This document shows, piece by piece, positions 1 to 8,091 of a DNA stretch of 17,184 nt. The stretch's first letter is position 1. Each line of letters starts with the position of its first letter. The stretch is from positions 1 through 17,184 of the forward strand of contig DATGIQ010000293.1 of the NCBI GenBank assembly GCA_035295665.1. The letters are read 5' to 3'. This stretch comes from DATGIQ01 sp035295665 (GTDB lineage Bacteria; Planctomycetota; Planctomycetia; Gemmatales; Gemmataceae). The position numbers and the translations under genes were made by a program. A model generated the notes under the pieces. The model was not told where the DNA came from, searched no databases, and saw nothing but the letters and a program-made list of their open reading frames with translations.

Positions 1-2999
1 TAGGACTGGATTCCACGAACGGTCCGGCTATCTTGGCCACCGACCCCCAGCCGGGCTCGACGCTGGACCGCTCGCCGTGGCTGATCCGGGTCGACATGAG
101 TGAGCCGCTCGACCCGAGTACCGTTGCCGCCGGCAGCAGCGTTCAGTTGCTCAGCAACGCCCATGGCACGTTTGGCGACGGCAACGACCAAGATGTAAAC
201 CTGGCCAGTGCCACTCTCAGTTCGGATGGGACCGAACTGCTGGTTGCGCCCGCGGCACCCCTGGCTCCGGGTTATTACAAGGTTGTCCTTGCTGGCAATA
301 GTAACGCGAACCCGCAAGTGTTGGCCGACCTGCATGGGCTCTCATTGGGAACCAACAGCGCTCAGCTCACGGGAGCAGATTTTTCCTACACGTTCCAAGT
401 TAACGGCAACGAAGGCAACACCGGGGTCGGAACGCCGGCGGATGATAGCGCGGCCACGAGTCATGATCTGGGCGATCTGAGCCAGACGGGTTTTGTGCAG
501 GTGGCCGGAGCAATTGGCGTCGATTCCACCGATCCGGTGCCCTTCGACGGATCCGCCGTTGACATGTACCACTTCCAGGTGAGCGGAACCGGACGTTACG
601 CATTCACCGCGGAAGTCTTCGCAGGCCGCATCGGCTCGCCGCTGAGTCCCGGAATTAGCCTGTTCCAGTCCGACCCAACCACGGGCCAGCTCACGCTGCT
701 CGGCTCCAATTCCGGCACGCAAAACAGCGCGGCTGGGACCGATGGTTCCTTGCCGCTCTACACCGATCCGGCCCTTTTTGCCGGATTGCAGGCCGGCGAT
801 TATTACGTGGCAGTGTCCAATAACTTCAACATGCCGGACCCGGCAACCAGTCCGGTAGCGACGAACGGCGGCTTTGATCCGAATGTCTCGCTCCGGGGAC
901 AGAACGGCGGCTCCACCGGCGATTACGTGCTCAACATGCAAGTGCAGCCGGCCCCGGCTGCACCTCAGGTAACGGCCGTATCGATCAACCAAGGCGCGAC
1001 GCTGAATGCCCCGCCAACGTTTGTTACCGTGCAATTCAGCGAAAATGTCAATCTGTTGCAGCTGGCTCAAACCCCTGTCAACGGCACATCGGGCACATTG
1101 GCGGCCGTCTACGTCCAGGGGAGCAATGGAACCGATTATTATCCGCGCCTGTACTCCTATGACACGACGACCCAACAGGCGACATTCCTGATGCGGAACG
1201 GGCTGATCAACGGCAACTATACGTTTCATCTGTCCGCTGCCCTGGGGCTGAGCGACATGGCGGGCAATCCCCTTGTGGGGAACGATCCCGGCGGCGATTA
1301 CGTCGTGCATTTCACGGTCAACTGGCCGGTGCGGGGCACCAGTACGAACCCATTGCTCGCGTCCGATACGGAGCCGAACGATGACGCGGCGCACGCTCAG
1401 GATCTGGGCGTCCTGTACTGGAATGATGTCCAAACCGGAATCACGGTGCAGCGTGATTACACAAGCAATCCGGGAAATGCCCCTGCGGACACTGCGGACT
1501 ACTACCAGTTCCAGGTTGTCGGAACGGAGGCCTATACCTTCAACTTCCCCAGTGCAACCCCGCCGGCCGGCGTCCAGGCGAGCCTCTTCGAGGCCTCCGG
1601 AACCCCCATAAACGTGAGCCGCCAGCCGAACAGTGCAGGATTCTCCGTTTTCGGCCTGCAAGCGGGAACTTACGTACTCAAGATTGGCAATTGGACGACC
1701 AGCCAGGCTGCCGGCGTCGCGTACACAATGGTCATCAACTTGGGAACGAACCCGGACAACCCGGTCCCGCTGACGGCGGGTCCTGCGCCGGCCATCAGCA
1801 TCCAGCTCGTGACGAACGCGCCTCCTCCGCCCATCGCAGCGCCGCTGGTCGTGACGCCGCCTCCCGCGCCGTCGCCGACGGTCGTAAGCACGCCGCCGGC
1901 TCCGCCCGCACCGCCATCCAGCTCGCCGAGCAATCCGCCAACGGATTCTCCCGTCCCCAGTTCGACGGATCCCTCGGGGCCTGCAAATAATCCGCTGACG
2001 ACCGTCGTGGTGACGACAATTCCTCCGCTTCCGTCTGTGCCCCCGCCGGTCAGCATCGCGACCCCCACGCCATCGACAACGACGCTGCCGCCCGCGAACC
2101 TTCCGACGACAAACGTGGGGACCAGTTCACCAGCGCCTGCCCCAGCTCCCAGCGTTGCTCCCGCGTCGGGTGAGTTGCCGGCTCCTGCCACGGTCCTGGC
2201 GCTTGCCCCGGCTTCGTCCACGCCCCTTCCCGGACCTGTCGCCGTTCCGGTGAATCTGGTGGCCCCTGCCGGAACTGCCAACGCCGGCGTCGCCCCGGCG
2301 CTCCTGCGCATGCCAGTGGACCGGCCCGCCGAGATCGTCAACGTTCCTTCGAGTGTGCTCTTGGCCTTGGGTGCCGCTCCCGTGGGGGGGCTCCGGGATT
2401 CGGCTTTTCTGGATACACCCGCCCCGGTCGACCGCAGCCTCGTCCGGCTGCCGGACATGCTGAGCTCGAAAGGCTTGCAACTCACAACCATCGCCATTCC
2501 CCGAGCGGATTCGGGAGCAACGGCGGGCGATGCTTCCTCCGCAGTAGTTCCGGCCCGGTACGAGCCGGCCAGCCTGGCGGTGGCAAAGCTCTTCCAGCGA
2601 ACCCAGCCCACGGTACCGGCTGCGACCGACGCCGTGCATGGCAAGTTGGCTAATTTGCTCTCGCAGGGGCTTCGTCAATTAGCGAATTCCTCCTATGCCC
2701 GGGCCCTGGATGCGCTCTTCGGCATGGCACAATGGTTGGAGGAGAGCGCCCTGCAAGCTCCCAAATCGTCGTCCCTGGAAGATCCTGCCTCGCAAGATGA
2801 CAGTGCTGGCTTTGAAACCCGGGAAAGCACGTCTGTTCCGGATGAGGCGGCCGTGCCCAACGCCTCGGAGCGCGTGCTGGTCCATAGCCTCGGGGCATTG
2901 GCGGTGTTCGCCGTGGCAAGGTCCGAGAAGAAACAGAGTTCGGAGATGGAATCGCGAAAGCAAGCAGTCATCGCGCTAAAGCCAGAGATCAGCAATTAG
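1..2999 (+). CDS. Large surface/exported protein with Ig-like and PPC-like repeats (5' partial)
   Basis: The reading frame is open from base 3, so the start and any signal peptide lie left of the window; a TTG at 33 is in frame but has no reason to be the start. Seen, numbering from that TTG: an Ig-like (Big_5/SbsA-like) beta domain at about 1-125, a PPC-like beta domain at about 135-305 (LQAGDYYVAVSNN), a second Ig-like domain at about 310-430, and a second PPC-like domain at about 440-575 containing TEPNDDAAHAQDLG and LQAGTYVLKIGNW. Then follow a Pro/Ser/Thr/Ala-rich linker (about 580-755) and a 230-residue unrecognised tail. A short hydrophobic stretch (VLVHSLGALAVFAVA) followed by basic residues lies near the C-terminus and may be a weak membrane anchor. 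These domains belong to secreted or cell-surface planctomycete proteins, where they bind or space other modules. No catalytic domain is visible. The kinase gene starts 68 bp downstream. The exact role is unknown. Confidence 0.85.
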   Translation, partial: GLDSTNGPAILATDPQPGSTLDRSPWLIRVDMSEPLDPSTVAAGSSVQLLSNAHGTFGDGNDQDVNLASATLSSDGTELLVAPAAPLAPGYYKVVLAGNSNANPQVLADLHGLSLGTNSAQLTGADFSYTFQVNGNEGNTGVGTPADDSAATSHDLGDLSQTGFVQVAGAIGVDSTDPVPFDGSAVDMYHFQVSGTGRYAFTAEVFAGRIGSPLSPGISLFQSDPTTGQLTLLGSNSGTQNSAAGTDGSLPLYTDPALFAGLQAGDYYVAVSNNFNMPDPATSPVATNGGFDPNVSLRGQNGGSTGDYVLNMQVQPAPAAPQVTAVSINQGATLNAPPTFVTVQFSENVNLLQLAQTPVNGTSGTLAAVYVQGSNGTDYYPRLYSYDTTTQQATFLMRNGLINGNYTFHLSAALGLSDMAGNPLVGNDPGGDYVVHFTVNWPVRGTSTNPLLASDTEPNDDAAHAQDLGVLYWNDVQTGITVQRDYTSNPGNAPADTADYYQFQVVGTEAYTFNFPSATPPAGVQASLFEASGTPINVSRQPNSAGFSVFGLQAGTYVLKIGNWTTSQAAGVAYTMVINLGTNPDNPVPLTAGPAPAISIQLVTNAPPPPIAAPLVVTPPPAPSPTVVSTPPAPPAPPSSSPSNPPTDSPVPSSTDPSGPANNPLTTVVVTTIPPLPSVPPPVSIATPTPSTTTLPPANLPTTNVGTSSPAPAPAPSVAPASGELPAPATVLALAPASSTPLPGPVAVPVNLVAPAGTANAGVAPALLRMPVDRPAEIVNVPSSVLLALGAAPVGGLRDSAFLDTPAPVDRSLVRLPDMLSSKGLQLTTIAIPRADSGATAGDASSAVVPARYEPASLAVAKLFQRTQPTVPAATDAVHGKLANLLSQGLRQLANSSYARALDALFGMAQWLEESALQAPKSSSLEDPASQDDSAGFETRESTSVPDEAAVPNASERVLVHSLGALAVFAVARSEKKQSSEMESRKQAVIALKPEISN
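1774..2320 (+). other. Pro/Ser/Thr/Ala-rich linker-coding stretch
   Basis: This part of the surface-protein gene encodes runs such as PPPP, PPAPPAPP and APAPAPS, with repeated CCG/CCC/GCG codons. It separates the folded Ig/PPC modules from the C-terminal tail. Such linkers usually span a cell-envelope layer or act as flexible stalks; that role is inferred. No regular tandem unit is apparent. Confidence 0.7.
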
Positions 3000-3067
3000 C
3001 GCCGGATCTGTACTCGGCTGTGAGCATTCCGGAGAACGGACGCACGGCAAGGAGAAGGCGGCACGGT

Positions 3068-6000
3068 ATGAGTCAAGGCAGCATGACCCCACATTCCTCT
3101 CGACACACGCAGCGAGAGTGGGAAAACGGCACCGAGAAGCCCAGCTTCCTGGTAGCCAGGGGCAGGAAACTCAAACTCCTCGAAGAACTCTGCGCCTCCT
3201 CCGAAGAGGACAATCCGGTCCATCCCGAAGACCTGTTGCCGCGCTGGCCGACCGATCCCGCGACCGATCCCGATGTAGCCAGTCTGCTGTTCGAAGACTT
3301 CCGCCAGCGGCAGCGGCGCGGTGAAAAACCGAGCATCGAGGAGTATGACGAACGCTTCCCGGAACACAAAGACTCCGTCGCCGGTCTGTTCCACTACCAT
3401 GATTTCCTGCGTTCGGTAACGGGAACAAGTGATTGCAGCGGTCCCCCGCTCGCTCTCCCTTCCGTTGGCGACGAAATCTTTGGCTTTCGCCTCCGCCACG
3501 AGCTCGGCTCGGGAGCATTTGGGCGCGTCTTCCTGGCCGAAGAGGCCGAGCTAGCCGGCCGGTTGGTGGTCGTGAAGACGTCCGATACGAACGGCGATGA
3601 GCCACAGACGATGGCTCAATTGCAGCACACCCACATCGTGCCGATCCACTCGGTACACGAGGATACCCAGGCCGGCCTGCGCGCCGTCTGCATGCCCTAT
3701 TTTGGAGGAGCCAGTCTCTCGCGCGTCCTGCAACGGTTGTGGTGTGAGCGCACAGCTCCCACCAGGGGCAAACAATTTGTCCAAGCATTGGCCGCGGTCG
3801 GCAGCGAGCGACAGGCTGCCGCCGCTCCGAAAACGGACGAAGAAAGGAGGACGCAGGAGGACCAATCTCGTCGGCCGGCTATGTCTCCTTCGGACGCGCG
3901 GACGCTCCGCTTGCTGAGCGACTACAGCTATGTCCAGGTCACGGCCTGGGTTGTGGCCCGGTTGGCCGAGGGACTTCAGCACGCCCACGACCGCGGTGTG
4001 GTCCATCGCGATATCAAGCCGTCGAATATCCTGGTGAGCGCAGAAGGTCAGCCGATGCTGCTCGATTTCAACCTGGCCCACAATCTCAACACGGACCAGG
4101 CCCAGGCTTCCGCCACGCTGGGGGGGACCGTTGCGTACATGGCTCCGGAACACCTCCGCGCACTGGCTTCGCGCGATCCCAATTTGGCCCGCCTGGTCGA
4201 TCAGCGCTCCGACATTTACGCCCTCGGCATGGTGCTGTATGAGATGTTCACGGGCCACAATCCCTTCGACCAGAGTGGTAGCTATTCCCCCCTGCCGGTC
4301 CTCATGGAAGCAATGGCCGTGGAGCGGAGCCGGAATGTGCCCTCCCTGCGGGAACGGCGGCCGGATGTCCCGTGGGGTATCGAGAGCATTGTTCGCAAAT
4401 GCCTGGCCCCGGATCAGGCCCAGCGTTATCAGCGTGCCGAACACGTGGCGGAAGACCTGAAGTGCTTCCTGGAAGACCGGCCCCTGAAATACGCCCCGGA
4501 ACTGAGCCGCCGTGAGCGGCTTGGCAAATGGGTGCGCCGCCATCCTCGGTTGACATCCTCTGGGTTCGTGGCTGTGGCCGCGGGGGTATTGCTCCTGGGG
4601 GCCGGAATTGCGTTCGCAGCCGTGCGCGAGAATTTGGCAATTTCGCATGCTCAGGAACGAAGGCGTGCTTACGAGGAAGGGACCACGCGCGCCCTCTGCC
4701 TAGTCAATACGACGACGCCGTCGGAAGACCACCTGCAACAGGGCGTTCAGGTCTGCGAACAAACATTGGGCCTCTACGATGTTCTCGAACGGGATGACTG
4801 GCAGACTCATGGGGACTGGCAGCGACTGGATCCAGAAAAACGCCGGCACCTGGCCGAGGATACGCGGGAATTATTGTTGTTGCTGGCCGGGGCACGGGTG
4901 CGCCGCGCACCGCGGGATGAGACGGTCCTGCGCGATGCCCTGGCGCTCCTGGACCGGGCTCGTGCGCTCGAGGATTTGAGCCCCTCCCCGGCCCTGTTGA
5001 ACGACCGCGCCAACTACCTGGAACTCCTCGGCGATGCGGCTGCGGCCCAGGAAGTCCGAGCCCAGGCCAGGGACGTACAGCCGTCCAGTGCGCGCGATCA
5101 TTATCTCCTGGCAACCACGTACATCCGCGCCGGCGGGCCGGTCAATCAAAAAAAGGCGATCGCCGAGCTGAACGAAGCCGTCCGGCTCAATCCCCGCGAT
5201 TACTGGTCGCATTTCCAGCGTGCGATGTGTTTCCAGGAGCGGGGGGACTACACCCAAGCCGCTGCTGACTATGGCACATGCATAGGCCTGTGGCCGGAGT
5301 TCGCCTGGGCTTACTTCAACCGTGGTTGGGTGCTGCACAAAATCGGCAAACGAGAAGAGGCCCTCAACGATTACACGGACGCGCTCCGGCAGGATCCTAC
5401 CTTTGCCAGTGCCTATCTGAATCGGGGCCTGGTCTCGGTGGAGCTGCGCCAATTTGGTGCGGCACTCGCCGACTACGACCGTGCCAAGGAGCTGGGCAGG
5501 GATGATGCAAGTCTTCACGCCGGGCGCGGCATGGCCCTGGAGGGGCTGGGGCGATTTCAGGAAGCGGATGCGGCTTTCGCTGCAGCGTTTGCGCGCTCGG
5601 AAGGAATCCCGGCGGCGGACCGTGCCCGGATCCGCTGGACCTACGGTTTCGCCGTGGCCGGACGCTTGCCGGACAAAGCCGAGCAGGCATTTATCGCGGT
5701 CTTGCAAGAAGATCCGAAGAATGTGGAAGCTCTGTATGGGCGCGGCCTCTTGCTTGTGGAGCAGAAGCAGCCACAAGCGGCGCTCGGCTGGCTCAACCGG
5801 GCTCTGGAAGCAGATGCGAACTTCTTGGAAGCACGGCGTGCGCGGGCCATACTTCTGGCACGGCAGGGAAGTCTGGAAGCTGCGGCGCAGGACATCAATG
5901 CGTGTCTGGAGCGGGATGGCCAATCCGGTTCCATGCTGTACGGAGCAGCCTGTGTGACCGCTCTGGCGGCCGCGGCGACCGCAGACCCAGGGGGGCGCGA

Positions 6001-6175
6001 GAACTTGACGCAACAGGCCCTCGCATTTGTGCGCGCGGCCTTGGAGCACGGTTATGGGCAGGATCGGGCTGCCCAGGATCCCGACCTGTCGGCGATCCGC
6101 AATCGCCCGGAGTTTCGCCAGATCTTGCAGGAGCGGGTCGCTGGTCCAGCCCTCAGCGTCCGTGTGGGAAATTGA
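3068..6175 (+). CDS. Membrane-anchored Ser/Thr protein kinase with C-terminal TPR repeats
   Basis: The protein has 1035 residues from ATG 3068, which follows AAGGAGAAGG at 3049-3058; an in-frame GTG at 3020 would add 16 residues. Residues 1-135 form an acidic N-terminal region with the phrase PSIEEYDERFPEH, typical of planctomycete kinases. The kinase domain (about 140-465) has the glycine loop LGSGAFGRV (146-154), ATP-binding Lys170, HRDIKPSN starting at 313 with catalytic Asp315, DFN at 333-335 in place of DFG, and APE at 359-361. An insert of about 65 polar residues (about 222-285) splits the lobes after the hinge. One transmembrane helix follows (about 498-518), then roughly nine TPR-like repeats (about 540-1025). 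By family knowledge it phosphorylates Ser/Thr on partner proteins, with the kinase cytoplasmic and the TPR part on the other side of the membrane, possibly binding ligands. It sits between a surface protein and an HD-GYP protein, so an envelope-sensing role is plausible but inferred. The substrate is unknown. Confidence 0.93.
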   Translation: MSQGSMTPHSSRHTQREWENGTEKPSFLVARGRKLKLLEELCASSEEDNPVHPEDLLPRWPTDPATDPDVASLLFEDFRQRQRRGEKPSIEEYDERFPEHKDSVAGLFHYHDFLRSVTGTSDCSGPPLALPSVGDEIFGFRLRHELGSGAFGRVFLAEEAELAGRLVVVKTSDTNGDEPQTMAQLQHTHIVPIHSVHEDTQAGLRAVCMPYFGGASLSRVLQRLWCERTAPTRGKQFVQALAAVGSERQAAAAPKTDEERRTQEDQSRRPAMSPSDARTLRLLSDYSYVQVTAWVVARLAEGLQHAHDRGVVHRDIKPSNILVSAEGQPMLLDFNLAHNLNTDQAQASATLGGTVAYMAPEHLRALASRDPNLARLVDQRSDIYALGMVLYEMFTGHNPFDQSGSYSPLPVLMEAMAVERSRNVPSLRERRPDVPWGIESIVRKCLAPDQAQRYQRAEHVAEDLKCFLEDRPLKYAPELSRRERLGKWVRRHPRLTSSGFVAVAAGVLLLGAGIAFAAVRENLAISHAQERRRAYEEGTTRALCLVNTTTPSEDHLQQGVQVCEQTLGLYDVLERDDWQTHGDWQRLDPEKRRHLAEDTRELLLLLAGARVRRAPRDETVLRDALALLDRARALEDLSPSPALLNDRANYLELLGDAAAAQEVRAQARDVQPSSARDHYLLATTYIRAGGPVNQKKAIAELNEAVRLNPRDYWSHFQRAMCFQERGDYTQAAADYGTCIGLWPEFAWAYFNRGWVLHKIGKREEALNDYTDALRQDPTFASAYLNRGLVSVELRQFGAALADYDRAKELGRDDASLHAGRGMALEGLGRFQEADAAFAAAFARSEGIPAADRARIRWTYGFAVAGRLPDKAEQAFIAVLQEDPKNVEALYGRGLLLVEQKQPQAALGWLNRALEADANFLEARRARAILLARQGSLEAAAQDINACLERDGQSGSMLYGAACVTALAAAATADPGGRENLTQQALAFVRAALEHGYGQDRAAQDPDLSAIRNRPEFRQILQERVAGPALSVRVGN

Positions 6176-6226
6176 GCGCGCGGAGGCGCGGAGAGCTTAA
6201 CCATCCATCGAGGATTCAGGGGAGAC

Positions 6227-6232
6227 AGGAGG
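6227..6232 (+). promoter_or_regulatory. Ribosome binding site fixing the HD-GYP start
   Basis: AGGAGG lies 5 nt before ATG 6238. The frame is open far upstream, inside the kinase gene, so this site is what decides the start. Confidence 0.85.
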
Positions 6233-6237
6233 CACAA

Positions 6238-7947
6238 ATGCTCGTGGCCCGTGGAGCGACGCCCAGTGGACGCCGGTATTCGCTGGCGAACAAAGCCAAG
6301 GCACTTGCCGTGATTTTGCGCGAAGAATTTGACGTGGCCTTTGTGAGCTACGATGCCACGACCGGGGGGCGGATCGGCTCTTCGGAAACCCAGCAAGCCA
6401 GCGATACCTGGGTGGCCCTCGAAGCGAGTACCGTGACCGAGCTGGCGGTTGCTGGACGCGCCCATGTCACCCTGCTGCCTTACAACCGCTACGAGCTGGC
6501 CATTCCCCTGTATGAAGGGGGGAAGGTCGTTTTGGTGGCCGTCGCTGCCGTTCCGGCCTTGGCTTCCCCCGGCCCCCACGCGGCCCAAGAGGAGATGCGG
6601 CTGCAGAAATGGGCGCAGTCGGTTTGTGACCGGCTTCGAAGCTCCGATCAATTGCTGCGGCAACGTCGCAACGAGGAGGAGCAGAGAGCCCAGGTCAAGA
6701 TGGCGTGGGAAGTCATCCTGACGCTCGATCATTTGATCCGCCACCTTCGCATTCACAAGAATCCGGCGAAGAACCAGGAGCGCATCCTCGAAGGCGCGTT
6801 CGAACTGCTTCATGTCCAATCGCTGCTCTGGGTCCCCCAGCATCCTGATGCGGCCGTCAATATCCAGGGGGAGGCATTTCTAGGGCCTAGCGATTGCCGG
6901 CAGCTGGCGGCGTGCATCGCTCGATTGCCGGAGCGCGACGAAACCGGCCTGTTGTTGTGCAACGAAGTTCAGGGCAAGAGTTGGGGAACACGCTTTCCCA
7001 ACCTCAACAATTTGATGGCGTTCGCGGTTACGCAGCAAAGCCAAGTCATTGGCTGGGTCATTGCGCTCAACCGCTTGGAAGGAAATGCGGAAGGCGAGAC
7101 GGTGAAAATCCGGGATCAGGGCGGCGACCGGGCGGTGGAGCAACCGAATCCCGGGACGCAGCAGCCCTCTCAGTTCCGCCGCAGCGATGCGGCACTCCTC
7201 AGTCCGTTCGTGGCCTTGCTCGGTCTGCACGCCCGCGGCTCTGAGAACTACCAGGACATCAAGAATCTGCTGGTCGGCTTGACTCGCTCCTTGACCTCGG
7301 CCTTGGACGCCAAGGATTCCTACACTTATGGCCACAGCGAGCGCGTTGCCCGGATTGCCGTCGAATTGGGCCGTGAACTGGATATGGACGATGATGAGAT
7401 CGGGGACATTTATCTCGCCGGGCTCTTGCATGATATCGGCAAGATTGGTGTCAGCGACGCGATTCTGGGCAAGCGGGAGCGGCTAACCCCTGAGGAGTTC
7501 GAGCAGATCAAGCAGCATACGACCATTGGTTATTCGATCCTGGCGGACCTCCGCCAGATCCGCAGCTTGTTGCCCGGGGTTTTATATCACCACGAGCACT
7601 ATGATGGCGGCGGCTACCCGGACGGATTGGCAGGAGAAAAGATCCCGCTTCTGGCGCGGATCCTGGCCGTCGCCGATGCCTACGATGCCATGAGCACCAC
7701 CCGCCCTTACCGCCCCGCCATGCCCTACGAACGGGTCGAGGAGATCCTCACCGAAGGCGCGGGCCGTCAATGGGACAAGCGAATCGTCGATGCGTTCCTT
7801 CGCTGCCGGCACAAGATCCACGCTATCCGTCAGCGGGGTGTCGGCGAGTCGTTGCGGCACGCCATCGATGGCGTCTTGCGCAACGATCAAAGCTCCATGC
7901 GTTCGGTCGCACTTGGACCGCTGCAAAGGAAGACCATCACACCTTAG
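6238..7947 (+). CDS. GAF / HD-GYP protein, putative cyclic-di-GMP phosphodiesterase
   Basis: The protein has 569 residues from ATG 6238; the longer open frame upstream overlaps the kinase gene and is not used. Residues about 15-110 resemble a short GAF-like sensor. A charged helical linker (about 115-150) and a second, better GAF-like domain (about 155-300) follow. The C-terminal HD-GYP domain (about 335-545) shows GHSERVARIA, the metal-binding HD pair at 398-399 in LLHDIGKIGV, HHE at 451-453, and DGGGYP ending at residue 461, so all signature residues are present. Family knowledge: HD-GYP enzymes hydrolyse cyclic-di-GMP (some cleave cGAMP) with a bi- or tri-metal centre. No transmembrane segment is seen, so it is probably cytosolic and its GAF domains sense a small ligand. 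The gene lies 62 bp after the kinase gene and 144 bp before a GAF hybrid histidine kinase, which suggests a shared signalling pathway. The substrate is not proven. Confidence 0.93.
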   Translation: MLVARGATPSGRRYSLANKAKALAVILREEFDVAFVSYDATTGGRIGSSETQQASDTWVALEASTVTELAVAGRAHVTLLPYNRYELAIPLYEGGKVVLVAVAAVPALASPGPHAAQEEMRLQKWAQSVCDRLRSSDQLLRQRRNEEEQRAQVKMAWEVILTLDHLIRHLRIHKNPAKNQERILEGAFELLHVQSLLWVPQHPDAAVNIQGEAFLGPSDCRQLAACIARLPERDETGLLLCNEVQGKSWGTRFPNLNNLMAFAVTQQSQVIGWVIALNRLEGNAEGETVKIRDQGGDRAVEQPNPGTQQPSQFRRSDAALLSPFVALLGLHARGSENYQDIKNLLVGLTRSLTSALDAKDSYTYGHSERVARIAVELGRELDMDDDEIGDIYLAGLLHDIGKIGVSDAILGKRERLTPEEFEQIKQHTTIGYSILADLRQIRSLLPGVLYHHEHYDGGGYPDGLAGEKIPLLARILAVADAYDAMSTTRPYRPAMPYERVEEILTEGAGRQWDKRIVDAFLRCRHKIHAIRQRGVGESLRHAIDGVLRNDQSSMRSVALGPLQRKTITP

Positions 7948-7981
7948 AACCTCGACCAAAAGGCGTCTGGATCTCCAAAAA

Positions 7982-8038
7982 CAAAGTTCCAGTCAACTTT
8001 GGTCGTGGTTCCTTGTCCTTGCCAAGCCCAGGGCTTGG
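7982..8038 (+). other. Two hairpins in the spacer between HD-GYP and hybrid kinase genes
   Basis: The 144-bp spacer holds two perfect inverted repeats: CAAAGTT/AACTTTG (7982-7988 and 7995-8001, 6-nt loop) and CCAAGCC/GGCTTGG (8022-8028 and 8032-8038, 3-nt loop). No T-run follows either, so neither is a classical terminator. They may attenuate or stabilise mRNA between the two genes; this is inference. Confidence 0.5.
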
Positions 8039-8081
8039 GGGCAGCGTCCACTGCAATCGAAGCATCCACAACGTGAGTGAG

Positions 8082-8087
8082 AGGAGG
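8082..8087 (+). promoter_or_regulatory. Ribosome binding site of hybrid histidine kinase
   Basis: AGGAGG lies 4 nt before GTG 8092. It supports this GTG over the in-frame GTG at 8077, which overlaps the site itself, and over ATG 8137. Confidence 0.7.
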
Positions 8088-8091
8088 CGTT

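Noticed and set aside
342..1661. 439-codon minus-strand open frame
   Set aside because: It lies opposite the surface-protein gene, is Arg/His-rich with no known motif, and is a by-product of high GC.
1670..2644. 324-codon minus-strand Gly/Val/Thr-rich frame
   Set aside because: It mirrors the Pro/Ala/Ser linker codons on the plus strand; the low-complexity text has no domain.
3551..4648. 365-codon minus-strand frame under the kinase
   Set aside because: It is opposite clear kinase motifs and has no recognisable domain.
4871..6049. 392-codon minus-strand frame under the TPR region
   Set aside because: It is a shadow of the TPR coding strand with no family features.
5902..6237. Upstream extension of the HD-GYP frame
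   Set aside because: It overlaps the end of the kinase gene, and AGGAGG before ATG 6238 marks the true start.
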